Assembly (NCBI GenBank): GCA_007922305.1 | Contig: ML677386.1 | Coordinates: 14,277,585-14,341,584 of the forward strand | Direction: 5' to 3' | Source: Dermatemys mawii | Lineage: Eukaryota; Chordata; Testudines; Dermatemydidae | Length of the DNA stretch: 64,000 nt | Position numbers and translations under genes: made by a program | Shown here: positions 23,615-36,300 of the stretch, piece by piece | How positions within the stretch are numbered: position 1 is the stretch's first letter | Layout: each line of letters starts with the position of its first letter | Notes under the pieces: generated by a model | What the model saw: only the letters and a program-made list of their open reading frames with translations | What the model was told of the DNA's origin: nothing | Database searches by the model: none

Positions 23615-24888
23615 CTGAAAATACAGTATAAATGACTTCAACTGTGCTTTAAGTTATTCATTGTCTAACAGTTTTTAGACTATCTTCAAAACCTCCAAAA
23701 GATGATGTTGCACTCAAAAGCCATAATACACAGGCTAACGTAAATGTAGTCTATTTATTTGGTGGAAGGTGTTTGACACAGTACAAGACAGAACACAAAG
23801 TCTACATTATCAGTGCCCTCATCTCTTTAAGGTTTGGAACTCTGCTGAAAGGTTTGGACAGAGCTCTTGTGAGTTGCGATGGTTGCTGCAGAGTTTGGCA
23901 CTTCCAGAAAAATACACCAGCAGCAACTTTTGTTGGTTGATTATTCTAAATATTTTAATGAAATGCTCCAACTTTAAATTGTAGCCAGGTCTGGAAATGT
24001 AGCAATGACATTAGCTTGATATTGCCATTGATTCACACTAAATCTCCATTTGTCTTCTACATGAGCTGTTGGTGTTGTATAGTACAGAGATGACTTTAGC
24101 TGTAACATTAGAAAGATATTTTGGGAATCCAAACTTCTTCTAAAGAAAATTTACTGTTTGTCATATACTTTAAAAAATGTTTTCAAGACTAAAACTTTCT
24201 ATTATTGTATAGAAAATGTATTTAATAATATTTTTCTGAAACTTGGCATAATTCTGCACTCAGATATGCTGGTAAATCTTAAGCAACTTCACTGGTTGCA
24301 ATAGAATTATTCTGGACTTTCACTAGTATAAATGGAAGCAGAATTTGATTTCCAGGGAGTTTCACATACTCAGTTTCTCCCTATGCCCCCACTGTTTGTG
24401 TTAATTATAGTGAGGTTAACTGAAAAATGTCTGGAAACTTGGTATCAAATAATCTGACTGCAACTGTATTACATATTTACTGCAGACTAGTAAAGGTATA
24501 TGTCTTCACAATCCAATCAATAACCTACATACTCTTATAAGGATACCATGGGCCATACTTATCCTGCTATAGCTTTTTTTGGCTTCAGCAGAGGTACAAC
24601 AGGCTTAGTATCTTTAAAAAGTGGCCTAGTATGTTTAAAACTAAGGGTACAATTTTCAAAAGCACCAAAGTGGCTTAAGAACTCATTTTAAAGTATATGG
24701 GTCTTACACACTTAAGACCACATATCTAAAGGTATTTAGGTGCCTAACACCCATTGATTTCAGTGATTACCTTTAAAAATCTGGCCACATCTATGTCAGT
24801 TTTGAAAATGGGACTTGAGTCTTCATCACTTGAGTTTTTTGAAAATTTTTAAACTAGATCTTTAAATATATAATTGGAGGCCTTACAC

Positions 24889-25079
24889 CAGGCCTGCACA
24901 ATATGCAGCCTGGGGGCTACATGCAGCGTGCACGGGCTCAGTGTGCGGCCCGCGGGAGGTTAGTAGGAGTGGGGCAAGCCAAGCAGTGGGCTGGGGGGTG
25001 AGGGCAGGGCTTTTGAGCCCGCAACTGGTTTTTTTTGCAGTAATATGGCCCTCGTTGCTTTCTGAGTTGTGCAGACCTG
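24889..25079. mobile_element. hAT MITE with 8-bp target duplication
   Basis: 191 bp. The left terminus CAGGCCTGCACAA matches the complement of the right terminus (CAGGTCTGCACAA) with one change. Flanks are CCTTACAC (24,881-24,888) and CCTTACGC (25,080-25,087), an 8-bp duplication with one mismatch, as expected for hAT. It includes the GTGCGGCCCGCGGG phrase. Located in the 2-kb intron between two RGS7 exons. Confidence 0.85.
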
Positions 25080-25623
25080 CCTTACGCACTAGTATAGTTT
25101 TGGCAAACATTGGGACATTTGTTTCTGACTGCATGAGGCTGGTGAACAGTTCCTGCTGCTGGGAAAAGGATCTGTGCACAACTGGATTAGAGATGGGCCC
25201 AAGTCTCAGCTCCCAAACACTCCTGAACTTTAGGGGGAGATATGAATTCAAACTTTGCAGTTGGCTTCTCTCTATGGCTTGTTGCACCAACAACCTGGAT
25301 CCCAGCACCCCAAAACTACGGGAACATTTGGAATTTGTTTCTATCTCTATTCATAATGCACCAACCCAATCTTCATTAATATAATATAATCTTATAATAT
25401 AAAAATAATGTAATCTTAACATAATACAGCATTCATGGATTCTGAAACACTAGCACTCAACACTAGCACTTGAGTGCTGGTTGTCACATGCCTAGACACA
25501 AGTTTAAGCTGCTCAATTTATAAACCACTGCACTATAAAAATGCTGTGGCCTTTGTTTCTAATGTTATCCTACATTCTGCTGAGCTTGGAAATCTCAGTT
25601 CCAGGAAAGGTCCACGTACTTAC

Positions 25624-25688
25624 TGCTTCATAGTCTGCTAGCTCAAGCCGTGCTTTGTTTTGCATTGTTCGCTTGCAGAGGTAAACCG
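25624..25688 (-). CDS. RGS7: RGS7 internal exon: DHEX/R7 homology segment, 65 bp
   Basis: Minus-strand exon of 65 bp with acceptor TTCTAG and donor GTAAGT. It starts with two bases that complete the Ala codon split from the 43.3 kb exon. It then encodes [21 protein letters not shown], 21 codons ending in phase 0. This peptide is nearly invariant in RGS6/RGS7 and forms part of the helical DHEX region between the DEP and GGL domains. No stop or frameshift is seen, so the exon looks functional. The next exon is 2.0 kb away at 23.6 kb. Confidence 0.93.
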
Positions 25689-25842
25689 CTAGAACACACA
25701 CAAAAAAAATCAAACCAGTCAATCAATCAATCATTTCTTGCTATTTCATAAACATCAAAGCCCCAGAAATCAAGATCTCAAGGTTTCATCCACATTTCAT
25801 TGACCTAGACTTTTTACCCCTGTGGTTTTCCATCTATAGCTG

Positions 25843-26155
25843 TGTCGGATTAACCACTGGCGTCCATGCTCAGGGCCCTGGCCAGTTGGGGGGCCCCAGA
25901 AAAATGGGCACCCCTCAGCATTCCGACCCACTCCGCCTTCCCAATGCTCCTCCTGGGGCACGGAGGCTTGCCCTGCTCGCCCGACATATCCTGACCCACT
26001 CCCTGGCTGGAGCGCAGGACAGGCAGGGCAAGCCCCTGCACCCCAACCCCATTTCAGCTGGGAGCAGGAACCAGGGGGACTGAAGGCAGAAGGGGTGGAG
26101 AGGGGATCCCCACTTGCTCGGCCCAGGGGTCCCACAAAGCCCTAATCCGCCCCAT
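25843..26155. mobile_element. GC-rich non-autonomous DNA transposon
   Basis: The left end has TGTGTCGGATTAACC and the right end CCTAATCCGCCCCA, an imperfect inverted pair. The interior is GC-rich (GGGGGGCCCCAG; CTGGCTGGAGCGCAGG) in AT-rich intron. The reading frames on both strands (up to 112 codons) are overlapping and composition-driven. Exact ends are uncertain. Confidence 0.55.
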
Positions 26156-29100
26156 TCTACAGTCAATTTTTTAGAACAAAGGGATCTATCCATACTATGG
26201 TATTATTTAGTGAAGTGTAGCTTCTGCCAAAGTGATTAATTGCATAATTATTTAGCTCACTTTACATTATAGCAGTAATAAACAAAATATTGGAGGTGAG
26301 TTTTTGTTTTTGTTTTTTTGTTTTGCCAGGAGCTAATTTGTTAAAATGCTAAATGGCAATTTATCTTTAAAGTATTGCATATGGACTAAAAGAACGAAGA
26401 GGTTTATCAGGAGGTGTTGTCCTATTTCACTAGTAGAAGGGTTTTCTTTATATGTTTTTATTTTCCCATTGCAGACACCCATCCACATCAACAAGAGAAA
26501 CTTGCAATTAAAAAGAAAAAGGGAACAACACAAGTAAAAAATAAAGACTCAAAGTATAACTCCCTATGGAAAATATCAATAAGAGGAAAATATTGTCAGA
26601 GTGAAAATGAAAAAGTAAGAACATATCTTTACATTAAATTTGTTCCCAATGTTGTGTCTTATTTACATTGGGGCAAATCCAAAGTAATTCCACTGACTTC
26701 GGCAGCATTGCTCTGAATTCACACCAGTGTAACTGAACAGAATTTTGAAAATATATTACAAGCAACGAATGCTGAAAAGGGTTGAAAACCAAACTAAGGT
26801 GAGACAGAGGACAGATGTTGGCATTATTGACTAAGTCATTACATTAATGGCTTGAGCCTCTAGAATCCTTTATACATCCAAAATTCCTATTGAATTAAAC
26901 TGCAAATCCTATACTTTTCATTTAGGGGCAAATCCTATCCTTTGTTTCAAGCCTGAGTAACTGGATTTAGAATAGGTGACTCCTCCAGAAATGAGGTGTA
27001 GGGTGGGGCAGAATTTCTCCTCACAAGGCTGAAGAGAAACATCATAACCTTTTCATGCTTCCATGGCCCCATTCCTTCTGTGGGGCAGCATGGCCTTATA
27101 GTCAAGGATCCACCAACCCCAACCATGGATGCTGTGCTAAGGACATAGAGCCCTCACAGAGCTAGGCTTCTCCACCTATCTCCATCCCTACACAGAAAAA
27201 TGCATTTCCACTGCTGGCACAGATAGGAAAGATTTGCATCTAAGAACTCAATCCTACAGTCCCTAGACAAGCAAAAGTCCCTTGGACCTAATCTAATCTT
27301 GTATTTTAAGGAGGCCAAATCAATAGTACTTAAGATTCCCAGAGACAAAATTCACTTCAGACAAAAAAATAAATCTTAAAAATAGTTTCAGTCTGACTTG
27401 CTCTTTCCACTCCAAGACATTTTATTATTTCTCTGGGAGCACACAAGGTGAAAACCAACAGAGAACTCACATTCATTGCAATGCCTCTGAGCTTCAACTG
27501 GGGCTCCAGATATTACTTAATGGAAAGAAGAATTAAAATTTGATATGTATGTTACTTGGTCTACTCCCTTCTCCATTTGTATTCTTTCTATTTCCTTCAA
27601 AAGCGTTACCCTCTATCTTCTCTGATATTCCCTCCTCAGGTAATACAAAGATATATCTATTTGTCACACATAATTAAGCAGGTTGAGGTACAGAGCTTAA
27701 CAGCTCCAATTTCAATGCACGTTTAAAGCACCATACATTTACGCTATTGCCTTAGGATTTGTTCTAAAATCTAGAAAAGAGAATAAGTGCTGAATTCTGG
27801 CTGTTTTCACTGAGTCGAACGGTACCTGCAGGCACATAACTGAGGGCAGAATTGGGCCCTCATTACAGTCCATCTTTTTTTTTTTTTCTTATTGCTTTCA
27901 AAGTTACTTTCTGAACTGACAGATCCAGGAAAAAAAATCCTGTCAGCATTAGCTCTAAGACATTGTGAGGATTATTTTTAAAAACATATTTATTAAAGAT
28001 GAGCAGAGAGGGTCCCAGGAACTCCATGAGCTGAGTTTAAGCCTGTCAGGTAACCCTAACATCTCTTTAAATATACATAGAAAACTCCCACTCTCTTCTT
28101 TTACTTAGCTTACTGTAAAACTAATATTCTTAGAAGATAGTTGTCCAACCTATTTTCAATATATTTGTTGTACTTTGTCCCTTGGCATCAGCCTAATCTC
28201 CCTTTTTAAAGCAATTATTCCTTCAGGATCATATATGTCCCTAGTAGAACAGACCAATGATTCACTTGTCTGGCAGCCTTTCTTTGGCTGCACCCAATCC
28301 AAGATGTGTCAATTGAAGGTCTGAACACTACACAATCTGCCTAATTCTGCTATGCCATGGCAATTTCATGGTGACCCCAAGATAAACAGTACTTCTCCAC
28401 ACAAGTGTAATAGTCTAATCCTGTTTCAACATTTACTATCTGGAGTAAAACGACAAGGGCTAACAATTCTCATGCTTCTAGACATATGCTCATCGCAGAT
28501 CAATGGGACTGCTTATGTAAGTGCTACCTAACGTGAGTAAGAGTTGTTCACTCAGGCCCCAGGCATAACTCTTAAATGGTTATAAAGATCCGAAAAGAAG
28601 AACACAATATCATGCAGAGGACTTGAGATGTGATAGGATTCTTTCCTTCAGTGTAAATACCTTTCTGTAGCCTCAGACTAAAACGACTCTTTATTTCCAA
28701 GGTGAATACATTTCAACAATAAAAGTGATGTGAAACCATATTTGTGTGCTGCATAGGTAATTTTGGTACTTAAAGAAGTGAGGTCCATTGAAATGAGCTT
28801 CAATTAGAGAGGTATGACACCTTTAGATCAGTATCTGATCCTGAAGCATGAGGATTATCAAACTATGTCATTTTACCCCAGTAAGTAAATTTCAGCACAG
28901 GATTAGATTCCTTCAATTACAACATCTGCTGTTGATTTGCTGTTAATTTGTCTCAGTAATATCTTGTGGCAACGAGTCCCAGACCTGTCTCCTTGAAATT
29001 TCCATTTAATGACTTCTTTTTAGTATGCACATTTCTGAGCCAGGACTTCAAAATGGTTATGTTTATCCCTCAAGCCTTTCTCTAGGGTATTAAAATGCTT

Positions 29101-29465
29101 TTCTTATTTTAGGAGTCTAATGATTACTCTATCTGGCCTTTTTTATGTTCATTACAACTCTTTCTACATGTCAGTGTACTTACGGCAGAGTCTAAAGTAT
29201 GCCCGGGAGGATTTATCTGTCTGGGAAGCATGACATATCTGCTGATGTCAAAGCATAAGAAAATGATGCTCAAGGACGCTTCAACTCTGGCTCAATTGCT
29301 CTCCCGTCTCCTACCCTCCCCCCACCCGCCTCCCATCATTGTGTTGCCAGCACTCTCACTTTTAACATGAATGCAGTTATTCTGGGATATTGTGAAAGGC
29401 TTCTTGTGGAAGCAGCAGTTCGGGAAGTTGAGCTGAATTGTTTGTGGTTTCCCAGACAATACTGC
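26156..29465. other. Unannotated intron
   Basis: About 3.3 kb without recognised genes or intact repeats. It holds a T/G-rich run at 26,301-26,326, a 12-T run near 27,877, and degraded copies of an old dispersed repeat near 26,655-26,740 and 28,500-28,570. Confidence 0.5.
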
Positions 29466-29645
29466 TATACCTCTACCTCGATATAACACAGTCCTTAGGA
29501 ACCAAAAAACCACACCGCGGTATATGTGAAATTGCGTTATATCAAGGTAAAGGAGCGTGCAGCCACGCCCTCAGAGCGCTCCTTTACTGCGTTATATCAG
29601 AATTTGCCTTATATCGGACTGTGTTATATTGGAGCATAGGTGTAC
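29466..29645. mobile_element. Mariner/pogo-type MITE
   Basis: About 180 bp with inverted termini. Left is TATACCTCTACCTCGATATAACACAGTCC; the complement of the right is TACACCTATGCTCCAATATAACACAGTCC, so the inner 14 bases are identical. GTTATATC-type motifs recur inside, and an inner inverted pair AAAGGAGCG/CGCTCCTTT surrounds the centre. This matches the abundant 'GCGTTATATC' turtle MITE as I remember it. Non-coding. Confidence 0.75.
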
Positions 29646-31044
29646 TTTAACTCTTCTATAGTGTTCTTTATCCATAAACGTCAAGGTACTTTTCAAAGGA
29701 AGGTAAATATCGCCTTTCTTTTAAAGAAGAAAAAACTGAGGTGCAGAGAAGTACTTATTTTTCCTTAAGAGGAATGGGAGTTGGAGTTGAGGAAAATATT
29801 TGTTGCAGCATCCATAAATCACTGACTGCACAGTACTGTTCAGATCTTACCCTGCCCCATCTTTAACAACAGCAGTTTGCAGTTATTACAGTTGGTGTAG
29901 GCTAGCTTGTAGTGCCTGGAGAGGAAGTGAATGAGTCAACTGTTTTCCTCTCTTCTTGCCAAGCAGGCAGTCTTAAATAACTGGTTCAACAAGGTAAGAG
30001 GCACATGGGCATAAATTGGGGAGGAGACATTGCCACCCCCATCCCCCGCCAAAAAAAATACAAGCTTCTGGCAGGCACAGAATTTGTACCTCCAATGCAC
30101 ACTCCCATTGGCCTGACTGGAACCATCCCCGCAAATATAGAAGGCAAACTACACCTATGGAGAGACAGAGCAGAGTGCCCACTATTTTGAGTTCACGTTT
30201 CTGCTGTGCATGCATACATAGCTAGAGCTGGAAGTATGATCTGAAGGCAGGCTTTTAACAACAAGGGCCTCTTATTTTACATATACTTTTTTTTGGAGGG
30301 GAGGGGTCAAGTTGACAAATTTTAGTAGGTGAGGTGCCCACAAGGAGTCCACCAAGCGGTCAGAGGTGCAAGTTACCTTGGAAATTGTTCCGCTCTACAA
30401 GCTGGTTATTTGGCCCTATGGAAAGTCTTCAGAATACTACTAATTGCACTGAAGAGAATCAAACCTTTTCAGCCAGCAACACATATGCCAAACTCTAAGT
30501 TACATACTGCATATGTGACTGCATAAGTGACAAGATAATCATCCTTAGGGCCAATCGTGAAGCAAATTCTGCCATCAGCTACAAACCAGTTCAAAGCAGT
30601 CAAAAACAGGATTGTCACTGGTGACGGATCAGAATTTGGCCCATTCATTTTCAGCATCTCTCACAATAAAGCCATAATCTCACTGGAAGTAACCAAATGC
30701 AACAGAGTATTTCATAAAAATTACTTGACATAAAAATAAATGATATCTAATGCAAGAAATCCTCATTCGTAATCTCAGTTTGCTAAACATGGACTGCAAC
30801 ATAAAATCTTATTTTAGTGCTTGTATACTTTAATATGATTTTGCAATCAATGTGATTGCCTTCCAGTAAAACAAATTATATAGTTGTAGCAATAGCATAT
30901 GATTTAGAACTGATTGGAGTGCCATGGAAAAACAGAGCTTGAGTAGCAACTTTTTAAATGACCGTATCAATGAGCAGTATTCCACAAATTCAGATGACCA
31001 AGAGAATTTAAATGTACAAGGAAACAGAAAAATGCCACTCTCAA
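29646..31044. other. Unannotated intron
   Basis: No supported gene. A short stretch at 30,590-30,645 (GATCAGAATTTGGCCC) belongs to an old dispersed repeat group. Confidence 0.5.
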
Positions 31045-31245
31045 AAGGATGTCATAGAGCATTGGACTGGAACCCATGAGATCTGGATTCTACTCTCATC
31101 TCTACCACTTGAGTACTGAGTGACCTTGGACAGGTCACTGCATCTCTCTATGCCTCCACTTCTCCATCTATAAAATGGAGATAATGACATTGCCCTGCTT
31201 CATAAAGCACTTTGAGATCTCCTGATGAAAAGTGCCATATAAATG
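31045..31245 (+). repeat. MIR/CORE-type SINE
   Basis: Contains the CORE-SINE phrases GTGACCTTGGACAGGTCACTG, TCTCCATCTATAAAATGGAG and AAAGCACTTTGAGATCTCCT in the canonical order for MIR-like tRNA-derived SINEs. The 5' part (GAGCATTGGACTGGAACCCATGAGA) corresponds to the tRNA-related head. Confidence 0.85.
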
Positions 31246-31559
31246 CTAGCTATTTATATGTTATGTATGTGTTTATATAGTATGTTTTTTCTCTTCCCCT
31301 GAAATTACTTTTCTTTTTGTTTATTTTTTGTAGGGTCGTGCTTTCTGAGGCAGCCAATGTGCAGTGACCGTTTTTTTCTAAACTACTAGACAGAAGCCCC
31401 ACTTTAAACCTGCTTCTGTCTGGGCAATAAGATAAGAATCTATTTAAACCAATGAGAAAACACCCATTCGTCCTATCTACATGGCATCTAGGAATGAGCT
31501 CACAGCCCAGTTCCATTCTACTTATGCCGGAGGGGCTCACACTTCCGCTCTAAAAATAG

Positions 31560-31750
31560 TTGTGCCCATGGTGCTTTGAAGTTGCAGCTTGGGCTGGCGC
31601 ATGGGCTCTGAATTCTGGTGGGTGGAGGGGCTTGAGTGTCCCAGTTCCAGTCTGAGCCACAACTTCAAAGTGCCATTTACACAGCGATTTTTAGCTGCTA
31701 TTAGCACACCCTGCTAGCACAAGTCTGTGGGCCTGGGTGTAGACGTATCC
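31560..31750 (-). repeat. Non-autonomous transposon fragment
   Basis: The right end GGGTGTAGACGTATCC, with GCTAGCACAAGTCTGTGGGCC and CACAACTTCAAAGTGCCATTTACACAGC, resembles a common turtle MITE in reverse orientation. Ends not resolved. Confidence 0.45.
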
Positions 31751-32204
31751 ATTAACTTCAATGGAAATTCAGCTAATGAATTGCTATGTGTTTTTGAAAA
31801 TCTCACCCACAATAACTGAGTTACAAAATGTGGGCAACTTGACAGCTCAGCAGTAAAATTATTGAATTATAATATTATAATTATATCCCACTGAGCTATG
31901 CTACCTCTTGACAACAGCTTTTAAATGTATTCATTCACAATTACCCATTCTCAGGATTCAGCCATTTTCAATGCTCAACTGCTTAATTATCGTTTCAAGC
32001 TCATGAACAAGGGAAAGGACTAATTTTATACAGTACATACACCCATTGAGTGGAAAGCCCATAGCTCGCATTCTAAAAGTTTAAGCCCAAGAAGTAAGTT
32101 AGTTAGTTATTCAAATAGAGCCTGATCAAGCTCCCACTGGAGTAAGTGACAAAACTCCCACTGATTTCAATGGCACCAGGAGTGGGTCTTTGAAGATGAC
32201 AGAC

Positions 32205-33110
32205 TTGCAACCTGACCTGAACCCAATGGGAATCAACTACAAGTGTTGCGTGCAAGTCAGCCTGGAAGAAGGGTTGACACACTCAGCCAGGTTCAGGTTG
32301 GGCTTTAAAATTAGGCCCAAGAAGACTGGAGGTGTGTGAGGCAAGGGCCAGTGGCTGGTGGAGGTGGAGGCAGTGCTGCACTCAGATCAGCTGTTTCCAG
32401 ATGAGAGAGAGACACACACAACATTGCTCACCTGCAAGTGCAGCAGTGTGGCCAGCCAGGACCCTGTACTGGGCATCTTCTGCCCTGCCCCACCCTGCAC
32501 CTCACCCTGATTGCCCAGCATGGAGTATTTCATGGTGCCCTTGCTGCAATAATTCAGGAAACTTGAGGTAGTGAGCAGGGGGATCTGTAAGTGGCTACTG
32601 ATCATGCACCACTGCACCATCCCACGGTCTACGCCCCTCCCACTCAGACCCCCTCCCCATGCCTAGATTCCTTCAGCAGGGCCAGGCATGAGGTGGCAGT
32701 GGAGGTGAAGAGGAGGGGAGTTACTCTGTGTCTGCACAATGATGGGGCTGTCCAACCACCTGGCTGCCCTGGCTGTGGTCTGGGTGGTCCAGGGGGCTGT
32801 GGCTTCACCAGGGTGAAGGTATTGGTGGCCCCGGGCTCTTTGGGGTAGCTGTGAAGCAGGGAAGGAGAGCAGTGCATGTCTGTGAATAGCAGAAGCACAT
32901 GGTCCGTTTGCAATGTCCCAGCCATGTTTGCTTTTATTTCCAGCATTGGCAGCTCTGCATCTGACCTTGCAACCCAACAAAAACCAACTACAAGTGTTGG
33001 GTCAGGTCAGATATGACAATGACTTGACATACTGGGCTTGGATCAGGTTCAGGTTCCTTGTGCTCTAGTTAGGTTCAGGGTGGGCTTTACATTTAGGCCT
33101 GATGACACCT
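32205..33110. mobile_element. 0.9-kb element bounded by direct repeats
   Basis: A left block (32,208-32,328) and a right block (32,963-33,105) run in the same orientation. They share CTTGCAACC, CAACTACAAGTGTTG, AGGTTCAGG and GGGCTTTA...TTAGGCC in the same order. Between them are about 630 bp of GC-richer sequence with reading frames on both strands that show no family motifs. Two similar direct repeats around a short non-coding core could be a miniature LTR element or a partial tandem duplication. I do not recognise the family. Confidence 0.5.
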
Positions 33111-33628
33111 CAACAGGAGACTCCACATAGTGGGATTAGAAGAACACATCTACACTACTACCATGGGGATGATATTGTTATCTTTATGCAAGATTCCCAG
33201 TGAAATCAGTAAGAATTGTAAATGCACACAAAATTGAGGACCAGGTTGAATGTCGAAGAGGCAGAAGAGATGGGAAAAATCTTTAGAAGAGATTATTTTG
33301 AAGTGTGTCGTTCAATGGAATGGTTAAATATTTTTGTTCAAAACTTTTTTCAGCAAAAAATAAAGATTCAAAGATACTAACATTTTGTATTGATTTTGCC
33401 AAATAGTTTCAGTCAGAAAAAAATGTAAAAATAATTATGAAATAAAACAACCTGACATGATCACTCTGTTTGGTTTAAGAGTGCCTGCTATAGGTTAATT
33501 CAGTAACAAACATAAATCATGAAGATTTACAGATGTTACCTTCACCTATTTCTCAGAATACATGTGAAGCTGATATTAGCTATAGGCTTCAGAGTCAACA
33601 GAAGTTATACGTATTCATTCAGTATTTC
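33111..33628. other. Unannotated intron
   Basis: No gene or repeat recognised. Confidence 0.5.
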
Positions 33629-33632
33629 CAGG

Positions 33633-34291
33633 TGTGACAAAGCTCTGTCCTTATCTTAGTGGATTCTGCATTTCCTGGCAGATTTCACTAGCCTCAGAGG
33701 CTCACTGTGACCCTCCATGTGGCCCTTCTCTCTCTGGAGACAAGGTCACAGCCTATTGAGCCATTTTCATCATAAGCCAGTGAGGAGAAGCTATCCTTCC
33801 TGGCACAGTCTCGGTTGTCTCCCAATCTCAGTGATTAATTAGGGGAGGTAGAAAGGGGGGAGCCCAGGCCCGCCCTCTACTCCGGGCTCCAGCCCAGGGT
33901 CCCTAATAGTACCAACTAAGATGGCTGACCTTTTAAACACAAAACATAATACAATTCCCTGGGTTACTTCCCCACAGCAGTCCCCACTTCTTCAAACTCC
34001 ATTTCACCCTTACCTCAGGGCTTCCTTCTTTGCGTATGATAGGTCTATCACTCAGTCTCACCAACAGCACAACTTCTTCCCACAGCTCCTGACATCCACC
34101 CCCACCTGACTAACTGGAAGGCTTTTAACTGGTTTCAGCCAGTCCCTCACTGGCTTCATGTGTCTCAATCAGGCTAGGTGTTTCTACTGATTTCTAGAAG
34201 GTTCCAGTGGTACCAGGGATTTGTTTAGCCTGAGACTCACATATCTGTTCTTCAGCACTTTCCTATAGCCATCTGGCCTTGCCCCATCACA
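33633..34291. mobile_element. Solo LTR, 659 bp, perfect 4-bp target duplication
   Basis: Starts TGTGACAAAG and ends CCCCATCACA (TGTGA...TCACA inverted ends). CAGG flanks it on both sides (33,629-33,632 and 34,292-34,295). The ends and 4-bp duplication fit an LTR-retroelement insertion reduced to a single LTR. From memory the reverse complement resembles an abundant turtle LTR starting TGTGATGGGGCAAGGCC, so the element probably lies on the minus strand. No coding remnants. Confidence 0.75.
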
Positions 34292-34295
34292 CAGG

Positions 34296-35517
34296 GCAAA
34301 AGAATAAAAAAGTTAAAATAAGGTCTACAGAGTTCAAACAGATTCTGTCCTGAGGACAGATAAATTAGCAATCTTTGAATATGCCAGATAAAGGATTAGA
34401 GTAAATCTGCACTGCCAATAGACAAATCTGTAACAAGTGCCCAGTTTAAATATCACCACAATTTACAGTGCAAATTATTCCATCTTTACCCCACTGATGC
34501 TTCTATAAAGCAAATAATTATTTCTGGTCTCTACAATGCTCACTTAACTCAGGTTTCATTTTCCACTTAAGCATAAAAAATAAAATGCCAGTTTTTATGT
34601 GAACAAACTGGACACAATAACTTTCATCATTTAGTCTCAAGTATCTACAATGCAATTATACCCTCTTACATAAGCCTGGTGATGTTCAGCCATCTCAAGC
34701 TTCAATGGTTTCAGAGTTCCCCACGACGAAATACCACTCTCAAATCAAATCACTCATGTTTTTTGTTAGCTTCCTATTCATAGACTAACAGATCTGATTT
34801 TCATATTAATAATGAAATAGTCAAATCAGTTTAGTTCATTCAAAGCAGTGATTTGAAAGTAATTCTGGAAATTGTGAATTATATTTATAAATATTTAAAT
34901 TTATTATTTCTATAAGAAATTACAGTGTTTATAGTGATAAAGGCCATGATTTAAACCTAGATTAACAATGCATTTATAGTAATGCAACAACAAACAGATG
35001 TTTAAAAACAGCTATTTGGGTCACATTTGATTAGGAAGTTCCAGAGAATTTTTCCTATGCACATTTCCTATGAAAACAACCTGGACAGGCTGCACCAGAG
35101 TATTCTCAGCTATAAATCATTTCTCGTATAACCTTAGCGCCACATTTATGAGACAGAAAAAAATGACAGTTCTGTGTTAAGGCCTTGCACTTTGGATTCA
35201 CTCTTAGGGCCAAGGCCTATGAAAAGTTACCTCTCCTCATATATTGTGCTGACCTAGTTAATATCAGCTAAGGCATGTCAATTGCTGATTCCTAAGATAA
35301 AGTTCACTAAGATAGGTAGAAGGATAGCAGAGGTGTCTCATGCATGGAGAGCCTTCCATGTGGTCGTCTATCTGCATCAAAATTTGTCAGGCTACAGGAT
35401 AAAACACAGGACATTCTGGTTCCAGCAAGCTTTGAACTGAGACTTTCACTAAATCATTTATCTGTCAGAGGTGGCTTCTAGGACTAACGTAATTCTGCAC
35501 AGCAAAACAACAGGGTT
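34296..35517. other. Unannotated AT-rich intron
   Basis: No gene or confident repeat recognised over about 1.2 kb. Confidence 0.5.
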
Positions 35518-35735
35518 TGAATTCATAGAATCTAGAACTGGGAGAAAACATTATAGGTCTAGTCCAAATCCATGCTAATACAGGTTTGCTCCCTTGAGCA
35601 CATGTACTAGTGTTTTGTCCAGTCTCATTTAGTGTGTGCTGAGCAATCGGGCTTGCCCATTGTGGGATTAATCTACATGCTAATAGATGATCCTTTCAGC
35701 CAGTCCTTACACCAAGCTATTGGCTCAGATATTCT
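35518..35735 (-). repeat. CR1 3'-end fragment, antisense, diverged
   Basis: TTCATAGAATCTAGAACTGGG followed by GGTCTAGTCCAAATCCATG mirrors the reverse complement of a CR1 3' end (compare 19,441 onward). The remainder is strongly diverged. Confidence 0.6.
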
Positions 35736-35859
35736 GTATATGCTGCCAATTTCCATAACATTGTTTTACATTAAAAAAAGTACAGAAATGTGATACTGTT
35801 CAGGTACAACAATATTAACAAGATGCTGTACCTAGTAAGGGAGACTTAAGGACCCAGCA

Positions 35860-35990
35860 GTTAGGGCAGAAGATTGAACAAAAGTCTGGAGATCAAGCTC
35901 TCATTCCCATTGACTCTGTCTGACCCTGGGCAAGTCACTTAAATTTGTATCCTAGATTTCTCATCAGTAAAAGGAGGTTAAATGCTATTT
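35860..35990 (+). repeat. MIR/CORE-type SINE, partial
   Basis: Has GACCCTGGGCAAGTCACTTAAAT and a degenerate 'TCATCAGTAAAAGGAGG' block in MIR order. The tail is missing. Confidence 0.7.
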
Positions 35991-36229
35991 ACTTAGTTTT
36001 GTAATGTGGTGTGAAATCCCTGGAAGAAAATTACTAGCCCAGAGCTAATGGTTATTTTATCACTACTAATGACTAGGAACAATGGGCTAAAAGTAAGAAA
36101 GATTGCATTTGGTAGTAAGAGTTTATCAGAGTGTGGCTGTTTCCCAAAAGATATGTTCAAGCCCCATAGCTTGATGTATAAAACTAGACAGGACAAGACA
36201 CTAATACCAGTAATACCATTCTAAGAATG

Positions 36230-36300
36230 AAACCTGCAATGTCAGGGAGATGGGTTAGATGACCTAAGAGGTCTTATTCCCAGTTATGGATTCTATGAAT
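36230..36300 (+). repeat. CR1 3'-terminal fragment
   Basis: GGTTAGATGACCTAAGAGGTCTTATTCCCAGTTATGGATTCTATGAATT is the typical last ~60 bp of a CR1, ending in the ATTCTATGA-type terminal repeat. Confidence 0.75.

Noticed and set aside
24883..25384. Overlapping 141- and 147-codon open frames on both strands
   Set aside because: Half of each lies in the hAT MITE. No motif, no splice context, and both strands are open, as expected for composition effects.
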